Part shown: piece by piece, positions 1 through 8,512 of the stretch | How positions within the stretch are numbered: position 1 is the stretch's first letter | Layout of the letters: the number at the start of each line of letters is the position of its first letter | Source of the DNA: Bryobacteraceae bacterium | Lineage (GTDB): Bacteria; Acidobacteriota; Terriglobia; Bryobacterales; Bryobacteraceae | Direction: 5' to 3' | DNA: 64,000 nt | NCBI GenBank assembly: GCA_023384675.1 | Contig: JAHDVK010000006.1 | Coordinates: forward strand, 186,001 to 250,000 | Translations under genes and position numbers: made by a program | The notes under the pieces: generated by a model | What the model was told of the DNA's origin: nothing | The model's database searches: none | The model's input: the letters and a program-made list of their open reading frames with translations, nothing else

Positions 1-742
1 GCATATGCCGGCCAGTCGGAGAGAAGTACAAGCGGCCGGGGGAGGAAATCAACTGAGAGAAGCCAACCCGGGTAAACGGGGGCTTGCCGCTGTATTCCAG
101 CAGTTGGAACTGGCCGGTGATGAAGACCCGGCCGGTGGGCGAGACCGTGACGTTGTTCAAAACGCCAATATTCCCAAACTGGGCTTCCACGGCGGCGTTC
201 TGCAGATTCACGATCGTCAACAACCCGGAAGTAGCCACCCCTCCGCTGATGATGTAGGCGTAACTGCCGTCGGGGCTGATTCCGAAGTCCCGCGGGGTAC
301 CGCCGATCACAGCGGTTCCCGTCAAAAGCACGGTCTCCGTGATGAGGTCGACGGTGTAGAGGTTTCCAGGCTGCGACCCGGCGATGACATAGAGCCTCGT
401 GCCGTCGGGCGACACCAGGGCGCGCGTCGCAGGGCGGCCATCCAGTGTGAGCGTGCGAACCGTTCCAGTGATCTGGCCGCTCACGACCGAGATGAAGCTG
501 ACCGGACCCAACGGATTATTGGCGATGAAAATCGCTTTGTCGCCCTGTGGGGTCGAGAGAATCTGGGTGGTACCCGCGGGGGGCGTTACACTGCCGAGCT
601 GCAGCATTTGGGGCGTGTAGCCTTGAATCGTATTGGCTGTGGCGCCCGGCGGCGGCAGGACGAAGATGTTGTTGGCCAGGGCGGTACCCGCGAGAGCAAT
701 AAGCAGGATACCGGTCAGGAACGGAATCTGACGAAGATTCAT
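1..742 (-). CDS. Secreted beta-propeller repeat protein, 3' part outside the window
   Basis: The frame opens at ATG 742 and has no stop before base 1, so about 247 residues are visible and the C-terminus is missing. The first ~23 residues form a hydrophobic signal peptide ending in TALA. After it come repeated blades with SPDG-type turns (LVSPDGTRLYV, ISPDGSYAYI, VSPTGRVFI), the pattern of YVTN/lactonase-like beta-propellers. A GAGGTG lies just before the ATG. The substrate or partner cannot be read from the sequence. It lies downstream of another secreted protein but is separated from it by a strong terminator, so it probably has its own promoter. Confidence 0.75.
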   Translation of the reverse strand, partial: MNLRQIPFLTGILLIALAGTALANNIFVLPPPGATANTIQGYTPQMLQLGSVTPPAGTTQILSTPQGDKAIFIANNPLGPVSFISVVSGQITGTVRTLTLDGRPATRALVSPDGTRLYVIAGSQPGNLYTVDLITETVLLTGTAVIGGTPRDFGISPDGSYAYIISGGVATSGLLTIVNLQNAAVEAQFGNIGVLNNVTVSPTGRVFITGQFQLLEYSGKPPFTRVGFSQLISSPGRLYFSPTGRHM

Positions 743-838
743 GATCACCTCAAGAACGTGAGTAGAGAGACGGAGGGTAGGAACGCGGCGGGAACTCCTT
801 CAGAGTATAGCAGAGTTTGGCCGGGTATGGGGCAACGA

Positions 839-870
839 AAAACGGGGAAGGCCGAAGCCTTCCCCGTTTT
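839..870 (-). terminator. Rho-independent terminator with UUCG tetraloop
   Basis: On the minus strand a perfect 12-bp stem (AACGGGGAAGGC / GCCTTCCCCGTT) closes a TTCG loop, giving the extra-stable C(UUCG)G tetraloop. It is followed by a T-rich tail (TTTTTCGTT). It starts about 30 bases after the TAA of the secreted protein at 900-2690, so it ends that transcript. Confidence 0.9.
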
Positions 871-899
871 GAGTGGGTGGAACAATGTTCCGCCAGAGC

Positions 900-2690
900 T
901 TACTGGTTGAGAGTTTCGCTCTGAGCGCCCGTACGGGTGATGCCCGAGTAGGGGTTGAACATATCCTGGTCGAGGATCAGCGGGATGTAGCCCATTGCCA
1001 GACGCTGGGCGCCGAGGTCACTGATGAACCCGAAGCCGTGGCCGTACTGGAAGTTGCAACGAGCAATGACGTAGCCCTGGAAGCCCGGGGTGGCCGCAAC
1101 GTTGAGGTTGCCGCCGGCGGACAGGGTCCACACCAGCTGAGTGCCTTCGTTCACGGTACCGGAGGTCTGCGTCGCGGGAGCCGCGCCGCCGCCAGCCGTG
1201 GCGCCGTAGTAGTAGATGGTGCAAGGTCCACGCTGCGGAACCGTGCCGTAGGGGTCGAGCGAGGTGTTCGACACCACGAGGCCCGTGTCAAACCCGGCCT
1301 GGTTCGAAACGAACGGCCACAGGATGTTGGTCTGGCAGGGGTTGATGGTGAAGGTGGTCGCCGACTGCGGGTTATCCACGAAGCGAGGCACCGGAGCGGT
1401 GGTCGAAGCCGTGAACACCGTGGTGGTCGGAGCATAGTTGCCGGTCACCGTGGCGGTGCCGAGACCAGGCAGCGGGTTCGCACTGTAGGTCACGTTCACC
1501 GTGAAGGTGAGGGAGGAAATCGCACCGGGGTTGGACGAAACCACTTCCCAAACGGCCACGCCAGCGCCGCCGGCGAGAGCCACCGTCGTCGTGCCACTGG
1601 CAGCAGCCACCGGGAATGCGGTGTTGTTCCAGGTCGGATAGGTCACCGAGCCACCAGCGCCGTTGCTGTCATGGCCGGTCACGATGTTGGCAAAATCATT
1701 GGCGGTGTTCGATGAGCCATTGACAACCGAGAGGGTCACATTGGCCGGAACGTTGGAGAAGCGGGCGATCAGGCGCGTGCCTTGCGTCGCAACGCCAGCG
1801 TTCGCCAACAGTTCCTTGTTCGAGAACATCGACTCCGTGTTATAGATCTTGCCAGGGATCTGCTGATCCTGAACGCTCTGCTGGCCGGTCGGCTGGGTCA
1901 GATCCGAGTAGTTCGGGTTGTTGTGGCGGAATGCGGTACCGAACCGCTCCGCGAAGGTGATGTTGTACTGGTAGGTGCCGGGCTCGCACTGGTTGTAGTT
2001 GCCACCGGTAGCCGAGAAGGTCATGCCGGGCTGGACAAAAGCAACCGTCAGCTGCGGATTGGTGAGAGCCAGCGAACCCGTACCGGAGATCGAGATAAAC
2101 ATGTTGATCGAGGTCGGGATCAGGGTGGAGCTCACGCCGAGCTGGTTGGCGTTCGCGCGGACATTCACCAGGCGGATGATGCGGTTGCCCGCAGTGCCCG
2201 GGGGATCCACGGGAACACCCAGCCAGGTGACGCTGTTCGCGCCGGACGGAACGGCCTGGAACACATTGTGCAGCCCAGCTGCACCGGTGTAGTTGCCGGT
2301 ACCGTTGCCGACCTGCGCGGTCTGTCCGCAGTTGCCGGGCGCCGCACAAAGCAGCTGGGGCCGGGGGTTCACAGTGTCAAACTCATTGGGCTCGTCGATC
2401 AGAAGCAGGGCTTCCGAGGAAGAGCTGGTGAGCAGACGGCTGGTGACGTTGGTGTTCAGAAAGATCTGAACGTTCACGGTCGGGATGAGCGAGCCAGCGG
2501 GGGTGGGGTTGCCACCATTGCAGACGATCACAACCTGACCGACTTCTTCTGCCACGCCTTCGGCGCGGGCGAGCGGCGGCACACCGGCGTTCGCCACGCA
2601 CGACAGCGGGTTAAAAATCTGCGCACTGGCGATACCGGTCACGACGACCAGAAGCGCCATCAGCAGCAGGGATTTGCGAAAACTAACCAT
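900..2690 (-). CDS. Secreted surface protein, function unknown
   Basis: 596 residues. ATG 2690 is chosen because GGAGAAGGA stands directly before it and a textbook signal peptide follows (MVSFRKSLLLMALLVVVTG, cleavage near ASA-QI). A longer reading from about 2918 is possible but would put ~76 charged residues before the signal peptide. The mature part is rich in Thr, Ser, Asn, Gly and Val, with short beta-type repeats and few Cys, like an extracellular beta-sandwich or adhesin-like protein. No catalytic motif was recognised. It is a single-gene unit ending in the terminator at 839-870. It lies downstream of the secretion operon, so it could be a secreted client of that system, but only position suggests this. 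Confidence 0.75.
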   Translation of the reverse strand: MVSFRKSLLLMALLVVVTGIASAQIFNPLSCVANAGVPPLARAEGVAEEVGQVVIVCNGGNPTPAGSLIPTVNVQIFLNTNVTSRLLTSSSSEALLLIDEPNEFDTVNPRPQLLCAAPGNCGQTAQVGNGTGNYTGAAGLHNVFQAVPSGANSVTWLGVPVDPPGTAGNRIIRLVNVRANANQLGVSSTLIPTSINMFISISGTGSLALTNPQLTVAFVQPGMTFSATGGNYNQCEPGTYQYNITFAERFGTAFRHNNPNYSDLTQPTGQQSVQDQQIPGKIYNTESMFSNKELLANAGVATQGTRLIARFSNVPANVTLSVVNGSSNTANDFANIVTGHDSNGAGGSVTYPTWNNTAFPVAAASGTTTVALAGGAGVAVWEVVSSNPGAISSLTFTVNVTYSANPLPGLGTATVTGNYAPTTTVFTASTTAPVPRFVDNPQSATTFTINPCQTNILWPFVSNQAGFDTGLVVSNTSLDPYGTVPQRGPCTIYYYGATAGGGAAPATQTSGTVNEGTQLVWTLSAGGNLNVAATPGFQGYVIARCNFQYGHGFGFISDLGAQRLAMGYIPLILDQDMFNPYSGITRTGAQSETLNQ

Positions 2691-3093
2691 TTCCTTCTCC
2701 TTGTGAAGATGCGGATTCGAATTGATGAAGGGTCTCTTTAACCTGAGCCTCAGCGGAAGTGAAGAGCGGAATCTCGATGCTGGCCGGCAGGCTTTGCAGC
2801 GCCGGGACGCTGGTGCGTCCATCTTTCGCTGCGACTGCCGGCGCCGGTTTGCCTTGGCGGATTCCCATTTGTTCTTTGTAAACCTGTTACTCTGTGCCCG
2901 CAGGATTCTCGCTGGCACGAAGGCCTGACGGCTCCTCCCGGAGTGCAGACCAATTCATACCACCATTCCACGGCGCCCGTCAAGCTCATTCAGCCGGACA
3001 AGCGCACGCTTCAGGGCCACGATAAACCCCTACGTTGGAATTAAACCACGTAAGGGTGTCTCAGGTCAATAGTTTCCTTTACTTATGCGGGTA
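2691..3093. other. 403-base intergenic region, long leader of the secreted protein
   Basis: No convincing gene. On the minus strand it is the 5' region of the gene starting at 2690. A 61-codon open frame at 2868-2683 overlaps that start by a few bases, but it has no Shine-Dalgarno and no recognisable product. Near 3020-3055 there is an imperfect hairpin (CCCTTACGT paired with ACGTAGGGG, bulged) followed by GTTTATC on the minus strand. It could be a weak terminator for the gspD transcript. No clear -35/-10 pair was identified. Confidence 0.4.
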
Positions 3094-5469
3094 TTAGTTG
3101 CGCATCATGCGCTGCAGCCGTTTCATGCCCGACTTCAATTCTTCGGTCGCTTCGAGCATTTCGTTGGTATCGCGGATCACGCGCGGCGTGAGGAAGATCA
3201 CGAGTTCGGTGCGTTCGCGCGTATAGGCGCGGCTGCTGAAGAGCGCCCCGAAGCCGGGCACTCTCGTCAGGAACGGTACGCCCGTATTGGAATCGCCGCT
3301 GGATTCGTTGATGATGCCGCCGATGGCGATCATGTCATTGTCCTGGACTGTGATCTGGGTCTTGATCGTCCGCTGGCTGAACGACGGCGACTGAATCGCC
3401 GAGCCGGCCGGCGGCGGTTGCGGCGCGCTCACTTCCTGATCGATCTCGAGCGTGACGACGCCGCTGGGATTGACGCGCGCCACGATCGCGAGGCTGACGC
3501 CGGTCCGCCGGTTGGTGATGGTGTTGGCGAAAAGCGAGCTGCCATCCTGAATGCCGCCGGTGACGGCCTGCGACTGCAGCATGGGCACTTCGATGCCGAC
3601 GTTGATGGCGGCGGGAATCGAATCTGTGGCGATGACCGTCGGGGCTGAAATCACGCGCGCCCGGGTTCTGGTTTCGGCCGAAGTCAAGAAGGCCAGCAGT
3701 TCGCGGCTCTGGCCGATCAGCATGCCCGCCGAGAGCGACAGGCCATCGTTCATGGCGCCAACCACCTGGCGGGTGCCAGGGGTGCTGGCGGCGCCCGAGG
3801 CCTCACCGCGCCGGCGCAGGAAGGCCGCGATGCCGTTGCTGAGCGACCCCGTGAGCGCAACCTCATAGATCCGCGCCTCGATCAGCACCTGGCGGGGCGG
3901 AACATCCAGGTCGCGCAAGAGCTTCAGGATGGCCTGATATTCCTCGCCCGTGGCGAGGATGAGCAGGGAATTGTCCATGATGTTGGGGACCACGCGAGGC
4001 CCCTGCATCATGGGCATGCCGCCGTAGCCCGCAGCCGCGCCGTCGCCCAGGTATTCGCCTGTGCGGTCGCGGCGCCGGGTGGATTCGCCCGATCCCGCCT
4101 CGCCGGCCGCCGCCTGGGGGCGGGTCTGATAGGTGGGCCCCATCCACGAACCGGGCATCATCATCTGCGGATTCATCATGCCGGGCATCATTCCGCCCAT
4201 GCCCATGCCGCCCATCCCCATCTGGCCCATGCCCACGCCGCCCATGCCCATGCCGCCCATGCCCATTTGACCCATTCCGATCCCGCCCATGCCACCCATC
4301 CCGATTCCGCCCATGCCCATGCCGCCCATGCCCATGCCGCCGAATCCAAAGCCCCCCATGCCCATGCCGCCCATGCCCATCATGCCCATCCCGAAGCCGC
4401 CCATGCCTGGATTCATCGAGTAATACAGCGACATGATGGCGAAGGCGAGCATATCGGCGCGCCCGTAGCGCACGCGATAGACATAGGTATCCGTGCGGCC
4501 CACGGCGCTTTCGGCTTTCACGTCCAGTTTCGCCAGCCAGGTTTCCACCTCCTGAAAGACGCCGGGATTCGGAGCCACGGCGATGAGCAGGTTGATGCGG
4601 TCCACCGGCACGAAGCGGATGGAAGAAAGATCCTTGCCCATGGAAATGGACTTCATGAGGTCCTCGAGTTCGTCGGCGAGGTCGGAGGGGCGCGAATGCT
4701 TCACTTCAAACAACCGCACGCGCTGGCGCGCGAGAGCATCGCTGTCGAACATGGTGACGAGATCCATGGTGCGCTTCATGCTGCGGCGGCTGTCGAGGAT
4801 CAGAAGGAGATTGGCCGCCGGATAGCTCCAGGTGCGGCCTTCGGCGCCCAGGAATTCGTTGAGGAGCTTCGAGAGTTCCTCGGCGTTGGCGTACTTGAGG
4901 AACACGAGATTGAGCATGGCGCGGTCGTCTTCGGGGATGTCCGCGGCATCGACGCTGGGCCGGAGCGGCATGCTGTTGAGCTGGGCCAACGGGACGATCC
5001 GGTGGAGCGTGCCCATTTGAACCATCGCGTAGCCGTTGATGCGCAGGATGGTGTCCAGCAGTTCCCGGGGGTCGATGTCGCGCACCTCGCCGTAGGTATT
5101 CAGCGTGACCGAGCCTTTCACCTCGGGGTCGATGATGTAGTTCAGTTTCAACTCGCGCGCAAGATAGTCGATTACCTCCACGAGGCTGACGTTCTGCAAG
5201 TTCAGCCCGCCCAGGCTGGCCGCGGGCGCGGATACCGGCGCTCCGGCCGGGGGCTGTTGAGCCGCGGCGTCCGGCTCTCCGGGCTTCGGCTTCGGCGCCT
5301 GAGGTGCGGGCTGGGGCATTTGCTGCATTCCGCTCTGAGGACCGAAGCCCTGCGGCAACCCTTTCGGGATCGGCGGCAGGGGCGGCGGTTCCTGGCCCCA
5401 TCCATACGGGCCCGGCAGCAGCAAAAGTGTCAATCCCAACGCCAGCGGAGCTTCGATCGCGCGCATCAT
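3094..5469 (-). CDS. gspD: Type II secretion secretin GspD with Met/Gly-rich insert
   Basis: 791 residues from ATG 5469, which has AAAGGG eight bases upstream; TTG/ATG codons slightly further up are less likely. A signal peptide (ALGLTLLLLPG) leads into a Pro-rich linker. The N0 domain starts near residue 86 (NLQNVSLVEVIDYLARELKL), N-domain repeats follow, and the secretin pore domain covers about 526-791 with the diagnostic VPFLTRVPGFGALFSS and ERTELVIFLTPRVI segments. It would form the outer-membrane channel of the T2SS. Between an N-domain and the next (residues ~350-440) is a long run of GMGGMGMGG-type repeats that ordinary GspD proteins lack. It is the last gene of the gsp block. Confidence 0.93.
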   Translation of the reverse strand: MMRAIEAPLALGLTLLLLPGPYGWGQEPPPLPPIPKGLPQGFGPQSGMQQMPQPAPQAPKPKPGEPDAAAQQPPAGAPVSAPAASLGGLNLQNVSLVEVIDYLARELKLNYIIDPEVKGSVTLNTYGEVRDIDPRELLDTILRINGYAMVQMGTLHRIVPLAQLNSMPLRPSVDAADIPEDDRAMLNLVFLKYANAEELSKLLNEFLGAEGRTWSYPAANLLLILDSRRSMKRTMDLVTMFDSDALARQRVRLFEVKHSRPSDLADELEDLMKSISMGKDLSSIRFVPVDRINLLIAVAPNPGVFQEVETWLAKLDVKAESAVGRTDTYVYRVRYGRADMLAFAIMSLYYSMNPGMGGFGMGMMGMGGMGMGGFGFGGMGMGGMGMGGIGMGGMGGIGMGQMGMGGMGMGGVGMGQMGMGGMGMGGMMPGMMNPQMMMPGSWMGPTYQTRPQAAAGEAGSGESTRRRDRTGEYLGDGAAAGYGGMPMMQGPRVVPNIMDNSLLILATGEEYQAILKLLRDLDVPPRQVLIEARIYEVALTGSLSNGIAAFLRRRGEASGAASTPGTRQVVGAMNDGLSLSAGMLIGQSRELLAFLTSAETRTRARVISAPTVIATDSIPAAINVGIEVPMLQSQAVTGGIQDGSSLFANTITNRRTGVSLAIVARVNPSGVVTLEIDQEVSAPQPPPAGSAIQSPSFSQRTIKTQITVQDNDMIAIGGIINESSGDSNTGVPFLTRVPGFGALFSSRAYTRERTELVIFLTPRVIRDTNEMLEATEELKSGMKRLQRMMRN

Positions 5470-5493
5470 GACCGCACCCTTTCTCATTCGCAA

Positions 5494-5871
5494 CTACTTC
5501 CGGGCGGCGTCCACCGCCGCTTTTTCCGCATCGTCGAGCGCGGACAGCGCTTTGGTCCAACGGCTCTTGCCGAAGGGAGTGGCGCGCTGGAAGACAGCTT
5601 CTTTGTCGCGGATCTCGACCACTTCGAGTGGCGGTCCGGGATCTTTTTCCTTTATTTCGAGATTCTTCTCGGCGCCGCGGCTCCAGCCGAAGGGCGTGCG
5701 GGTATAGACCCAGACCTTGCCGGCGGAGTCCGTGTGTTTCCACTGGGTATCGTTGAGGCGTTCGGCGGCGGCGGGCGGGCCCACGGGCTTCGCCGCGGGC
5801 TTTCCGTCAGCGGCCGCCAGGCCCAGACTGAGCGCCAGCGATAAGAAAATTGTCTTCACCATATTGGTCAT
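5494..5871 (-). CDS. Small secreted protein with two TPFGxSR motifs
   Basis: 125 residues with a signal peptide (MVKTIFLSLALSLGLAAA). ATG 5871 has AAGGA upstream; ATG 5862 is an equally possible start with GAAGGA. The mature protein carries TPFGWSR (59-65) and TPFGKSRW (98-105), each after a short beta/charged segment, suggesting an internal duplication. The same TPFGKS motif ends the GspC-like protein encoded immediately upstream, so the two are probably related or cooperate at the secretin. The gene sits between the gspC-like gene and gspD in the same operon. No known family was recognised; a periplasmic accessory or pilotin-like role is inference only. Confidence 0.7.
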   Translation of the reverse strand: MTNMVKTIFLSLALSLGLAAADGKPAAKPVGPPAAAERLNDTQWKHTDSAGKVWVYTRTPFGWSRGAEKNLEIKEKDPGPPLEVVEIRDKEAVFQRATPFGKSRWTKALSALDDAEKAAVDAARK

Positions 5872-5883
5872 CCTTCGAGATCC

Positions 5884-6603
5884 TTATTCCACCTTTTCCC
5901 AACGGCAACTCTTGCCGAACGGGGTTTCGGTCACCAGCTTGCGGTAGCCGCCCACCACGGTGCCGGAGGGCGTCGAGTCGCCCTCCACGCAGCCTTTGAA
6001 GTTTCCGCCCAGATCCAGGCCCGGGCCTTTGGCGGCGTCGGCGCTGACGGTCTTCGCGGCGGCGGGCTTCGGCTGCGATTTCTCGGCCGCGGGCTTGCTG
6101 TTGCCCGCGGGGGCGGGCGGCGGGGTGTTGTCGCGAATGGCGTGGTAGGGGGTGGTGACCGTCTCGCCTTCCCAATCGAAGGTGAGACCCTCGCTCGCGA
6201 TGGCTTGGAGCGTGAAATCACCGACCCGGTCGCCGACCTGATAGGACTTCTGCTGCTGCCCGGCAGCCGCCGCGAGCACAACGCGCGGCGGACCGCCAAA
6301 ATTCATCACGCCGTAGTAGCGCGGCAGCGCGGGCCGCGGCTTGGGCGCGGGCGCTTCGACAATCACCTCCGGATTCCGCTCCGGGTGGAAGGGCAATTGG
6401 GCCGCGATCTCGAAGTACTCGGCGGGCCGCGCGGGCTCCGCTTTTTCGGGTAGCGCCACCAGCGGCGCGGGCGCCGCATCGATGGTACGGGCCAGGAACC
6501 GCCGCTCGGCTTCGGCGCGCTCCTGGGCCCGGGTGTACAAGCGCCAGCCTCCGGCCGCGATCAGCACCACGAGGAGCAGGTTGAGGGCCGTCAGCCGCTT
6601 CAT
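5884..6603 (-). CDS. GspC/PilP-like inner-membrane linker protein
   Basis: 239 residues. ATG 6603 overlaps the stop of the preceding gene as ATGA. It has one N-terminal transmembrane helix (residues ~5-20, LNLLLVVLIAAGGW) and then an Ala/Pro-rich linker. A beta-rich domain around 95-150 (YYGVMNFGGPPRVVL, YQVGDRVGDFTLQAI, LTFDWEGE) matches the homology-region fold of GspC/PilP that contacts the secretin N0 domain. A second Pro/Ala-rich linker leads to a C-terminal segment with two Cys and TPFGKS (227-232). It most likely links the inner-membrane platform to GspD. Similarity to classical GspC is weak, so the assignment rests on topology and operon position. Confidence 0.7.
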   Translation of the reverse strand: MKRLTALNLLLVVLIAAGGWRLYTRAQERAEAERRFLARTIDAAPAPLVALPEKAEPARPAEYFEIAAQLPFHPERNPEVIVEAPAPKPRPALPRYYGVMNFGGPPRVVLAAAAGQQQKSYQVGDRVGDFTLQAIASEGLTFDWEGETVTTPYHAIRDNTPPPAPAGNSKPAAEKSQPKPAAAKTVSADAAKGPGLDLGGNFKGCVEGDSTPSGTVVGGYRKLVTETPFGKSCRWEKVE

Positions 6604-7190
6604 GAGCCACCCCCTGCCGCTTTGTTGTCCGCATCCATCAGTTTCCGCGGGACCAGCGCGCCCACGGTGAGCCGCAGCGGAACGTTCTTCTGGGGATTCG
6701 TGGCCGCGCCGAACTGCAAATCCTGCGTTGCGATTAGCTCGGGCTGCGCGCCGAGGTCGGCCAGCAAATTGACGATCTGCTCGATGCCGCATTCGATCGT
6801 CAGCGTCACCGTACTGAGGACATAATGCTCTCCGGCCGGTTTCGGCTGGCCCATTTCACTCGCGCGGAAGCTGACCGCGGGCCGCTGCTCGCTCAACACG
6901 CGCCGCACGGCCTGCAGCATCCGGGCCTGCGCCTGCGCCATGGTCTCGGCCTCGATCACGCCTGCTTCGCGGGCCGCCAGCGCTTCGCGCACCTGTTCGC
7001 GCACCTTCTCGCGTTCGGGCAGGCCGGCCGCAATGCGGCGCAGGCTGGCCAGCCGCTTTTCGGCCTGCGCGGGCGTGAATGCGGCCACTTCTTCCGGGCG
7101 GCTTTCCGGCCAGAATTCGACCAGCGCGTAGACCAACAGCGCGGGAACCAGGATCATGAGTGCGCGGCGGTCGCGGGGCGTCAGGGTCAT
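6600..7190 (-). CDS. GspM/PilO-like assembly platform protein
   Basis: 196 residues. ATG 7190 overlaps the upstream stop as ATGA. A short cytoplasmic N-terminus (MTLTPRDRRALMI) precedes one transmembrane helix (~11-27). A coiled-coil segment follows (~38-100, rich in Glu/Arg/Ala), then a C-terminal ferredoxin-like part (residues ~120-185). This is the architecture of GspM and PilO, which pair with GspL/PilN in the inner-membrane platform. Sequence identity to named members is low; position between the gspL-like and gspC-like genes supports the call. Confidence 0.75.
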   Translation of the reverse strand: MTLTPRDRRALMILVPALLVYALVEFWPESRPEEVAAFTPAQAEKRLASLRRIAAGLPEREKVREQVREALAAREAGVIEAETMAQAQARMLQAVRRVLSEQRPAVSFRASEMGQPKPAGEHYVLSTVTLTIECGIEQIVNLLADLGAQPELIATQDLQFGAATNPQKNVPLRLTVGALVPRKLMDADNKAAGGGS

Positions 7191-8512
7191 TGCGGCATCC
7201 CTTCCCGCTGCGCCCGCAAGCGGAACATTTCGCCGTTCGCGCTACGCGTCAAGGGCATCGTGAAAGCAGCGCCGCGGAAGGCCGGGGATTCGTCGAACTT
7301 CTTGAGCAGCCCTTCGGCTTCGGGAGCCTCGCCGCCCACCTGCACGGTGTCGCGCGTGACCTGGAGTTGCTGAACCCAGCCGGGGGGCGGCAGCAGCCTG
7401 TTGACCTCCTTCAGCACATCCAGATCGGCGCGCGACTGCCGCCGGAACTCGTCGAGCAGACGGATGCGCTCCGCGAGTTCGGCCGTTTCGGCATCGAGGG
7501 CCTGCACGCGCGCCACGGCCGGTTCTGCTTTCTTGATCTCCTCCTGCAGGCGAGCCAGGTAAGCGCGGTCGAGCCACGCTTCCTGCGCCAGCACTGCAGT
7601 GCCGGTCAATCCCGCCACCACAGCCAGAATCAACGTGGGGATGTACCGGGCGCGCGAACTCACCGCGCGCTGGGCCTCGGGGAGCAGGTTCAGGGGTTCG
7701 GCCAGATGCGGGCAAGCCGCGGCGAGCGCCGCCGTCTGCGCAAGATGATCGGCCGCCGGCTGCGCATCGGACCCGTCCACTTCTTCTGAACCCGCGGGTG
7801 GCGGCCACGGAAGAAGCGATTCCAGGCTTCGGCACTCAACATCCTCGCCTGCGCGCAATTCCGCGCGCACCAGCGCCGCGGCGCGCTCCTCCGGCATATC
7901 GAAGCCGGCGGAAAAGAGCGGCCGCGCCTCGCTTTCGCCATAGAAATCCCAGGTTTGGTCCTCACCCGGCCAGGCCGCCAGCACCGCCGCGCCCGGCGCG
8001 CCCGCCACCCGCAGCGCCGCGTGCAGCACCGCGCCGGAGAAGGAAATGCCCGCCAGCCGCAGCCCCGCTTCGCTGAATATCGTTGCGTACTGGTCCACCA
8101 CGCGCTGCCCGGCAATCCCCACCGCGACTTGCGCCTGGTTCAGGCGCGCCCAGCCGCTCGCCACCTCGTCCTCGCCATAGGGGTGCAGCGTATCCAACTG
8201 GAAACGGACCGCCGCCGCGGTATCCTCTTCGTTCAGATTGGGCAAAGTCAGCAGCCGGAGAATCGCCTCGCGGCGGGGAAGAACGGCAACGGCCGCCTGC
8301 TTCTCCGCGCCGAACTGCTTCAAGAACGTCAATACCTCGGCGCCCCATTCCGCCGCGGGCCTGTCGCGGAAAGCCGTCACGCGATGCGTCCCCAGGGGAC
8401 GCGCCCCCGTGGGCCGCACCCGCACAACCGCCACTTCGAGATCCTGCTCGCCGATGCGCACGCCCACACCCGTGCCAAAACTCGCCGCGCGCCGCCAGAG
8501 AGGGACGTTCAT
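7187..8512 (-). CDS. GspL-like protein (PilM-type domain joined to PilN-type domain)
   Basis: 441 residues from ATG 8512, which overlaps the gspK stop as ATGA. Residues 1 to ~270 form an actin-like cytoplasmic domain of the PilM/GspL type (GVGVRIGEQDLEVAVV at the start, PRREAILRLLTLPN further on). A transmembrane helix at ~290-310 and a periplasmic coiled coil follow, then a PilN-like ferredoxin fold (LLPPPGWVQQLQVTRDTVQVGG). GspL recruits the GspE ATPase to the membrane platform. The gene lies between gspK and the gspM-like gene, the usual K-L-M order. Confidence 0.8.
   Translation of the reverse strand: MNVPLWRRAASFGTGVGVRIGEQDLEVAVVRVRPTGARPLGTHRVTAFRDRPAAEWGAEVLTFLKQFGAEKQAAVAVLPRREAILRLLTLPNLNEEDTAAAVRFQLDTLHPYGEDEVASGWARLNQAQVAVGIAGQRVVDQYATIFSEAGLRLAGISFSGAVLHAALRVAGAPGAAVLAAWPGEDQTWDFYGESEARPLFSAGFDMPEERAAALVRAELRAGEDVECRSLESLLPWPPPAGSEEVDGSDAQPAADHLAQTAALAAACPHLAEPLNLLPEAQRAVSSRARYIPTLILAVVAGLTGTAVLAQEAWLDRAYLARLQEEIKKAEPAVARVQALDAETAELAERIRLLDEFRRQSRADLDVLKEVNRLLPPPGWVQQLQVTRDTVQVGGEAPEAEGLLKKFDESPAFRGAAFTMPLTRSANGEMFRLRAQREGMPQ

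Noticed and set aside
2683-2868. 61-codon minus-strand frame overlapping the start of the secreted protein gene
   Set aside because: It has no Shine-Dalgarno or recognisable peptide features. A leader peptide cannot be excluded, but nothing supports it.
900-2918. Longer start for the secreted protein (672 residues)
   Set aside because: The extension would bury a typical signal peptide ~76 residues inside, and the strong ribosome site is directly before ATG 2690.
4267-5844. 525-codon plus-strand frame with His/Ala repeats
   Set aside because: It is the antisense image of the Met/Gly-repeat region of gspD, with no start signal or known domain.
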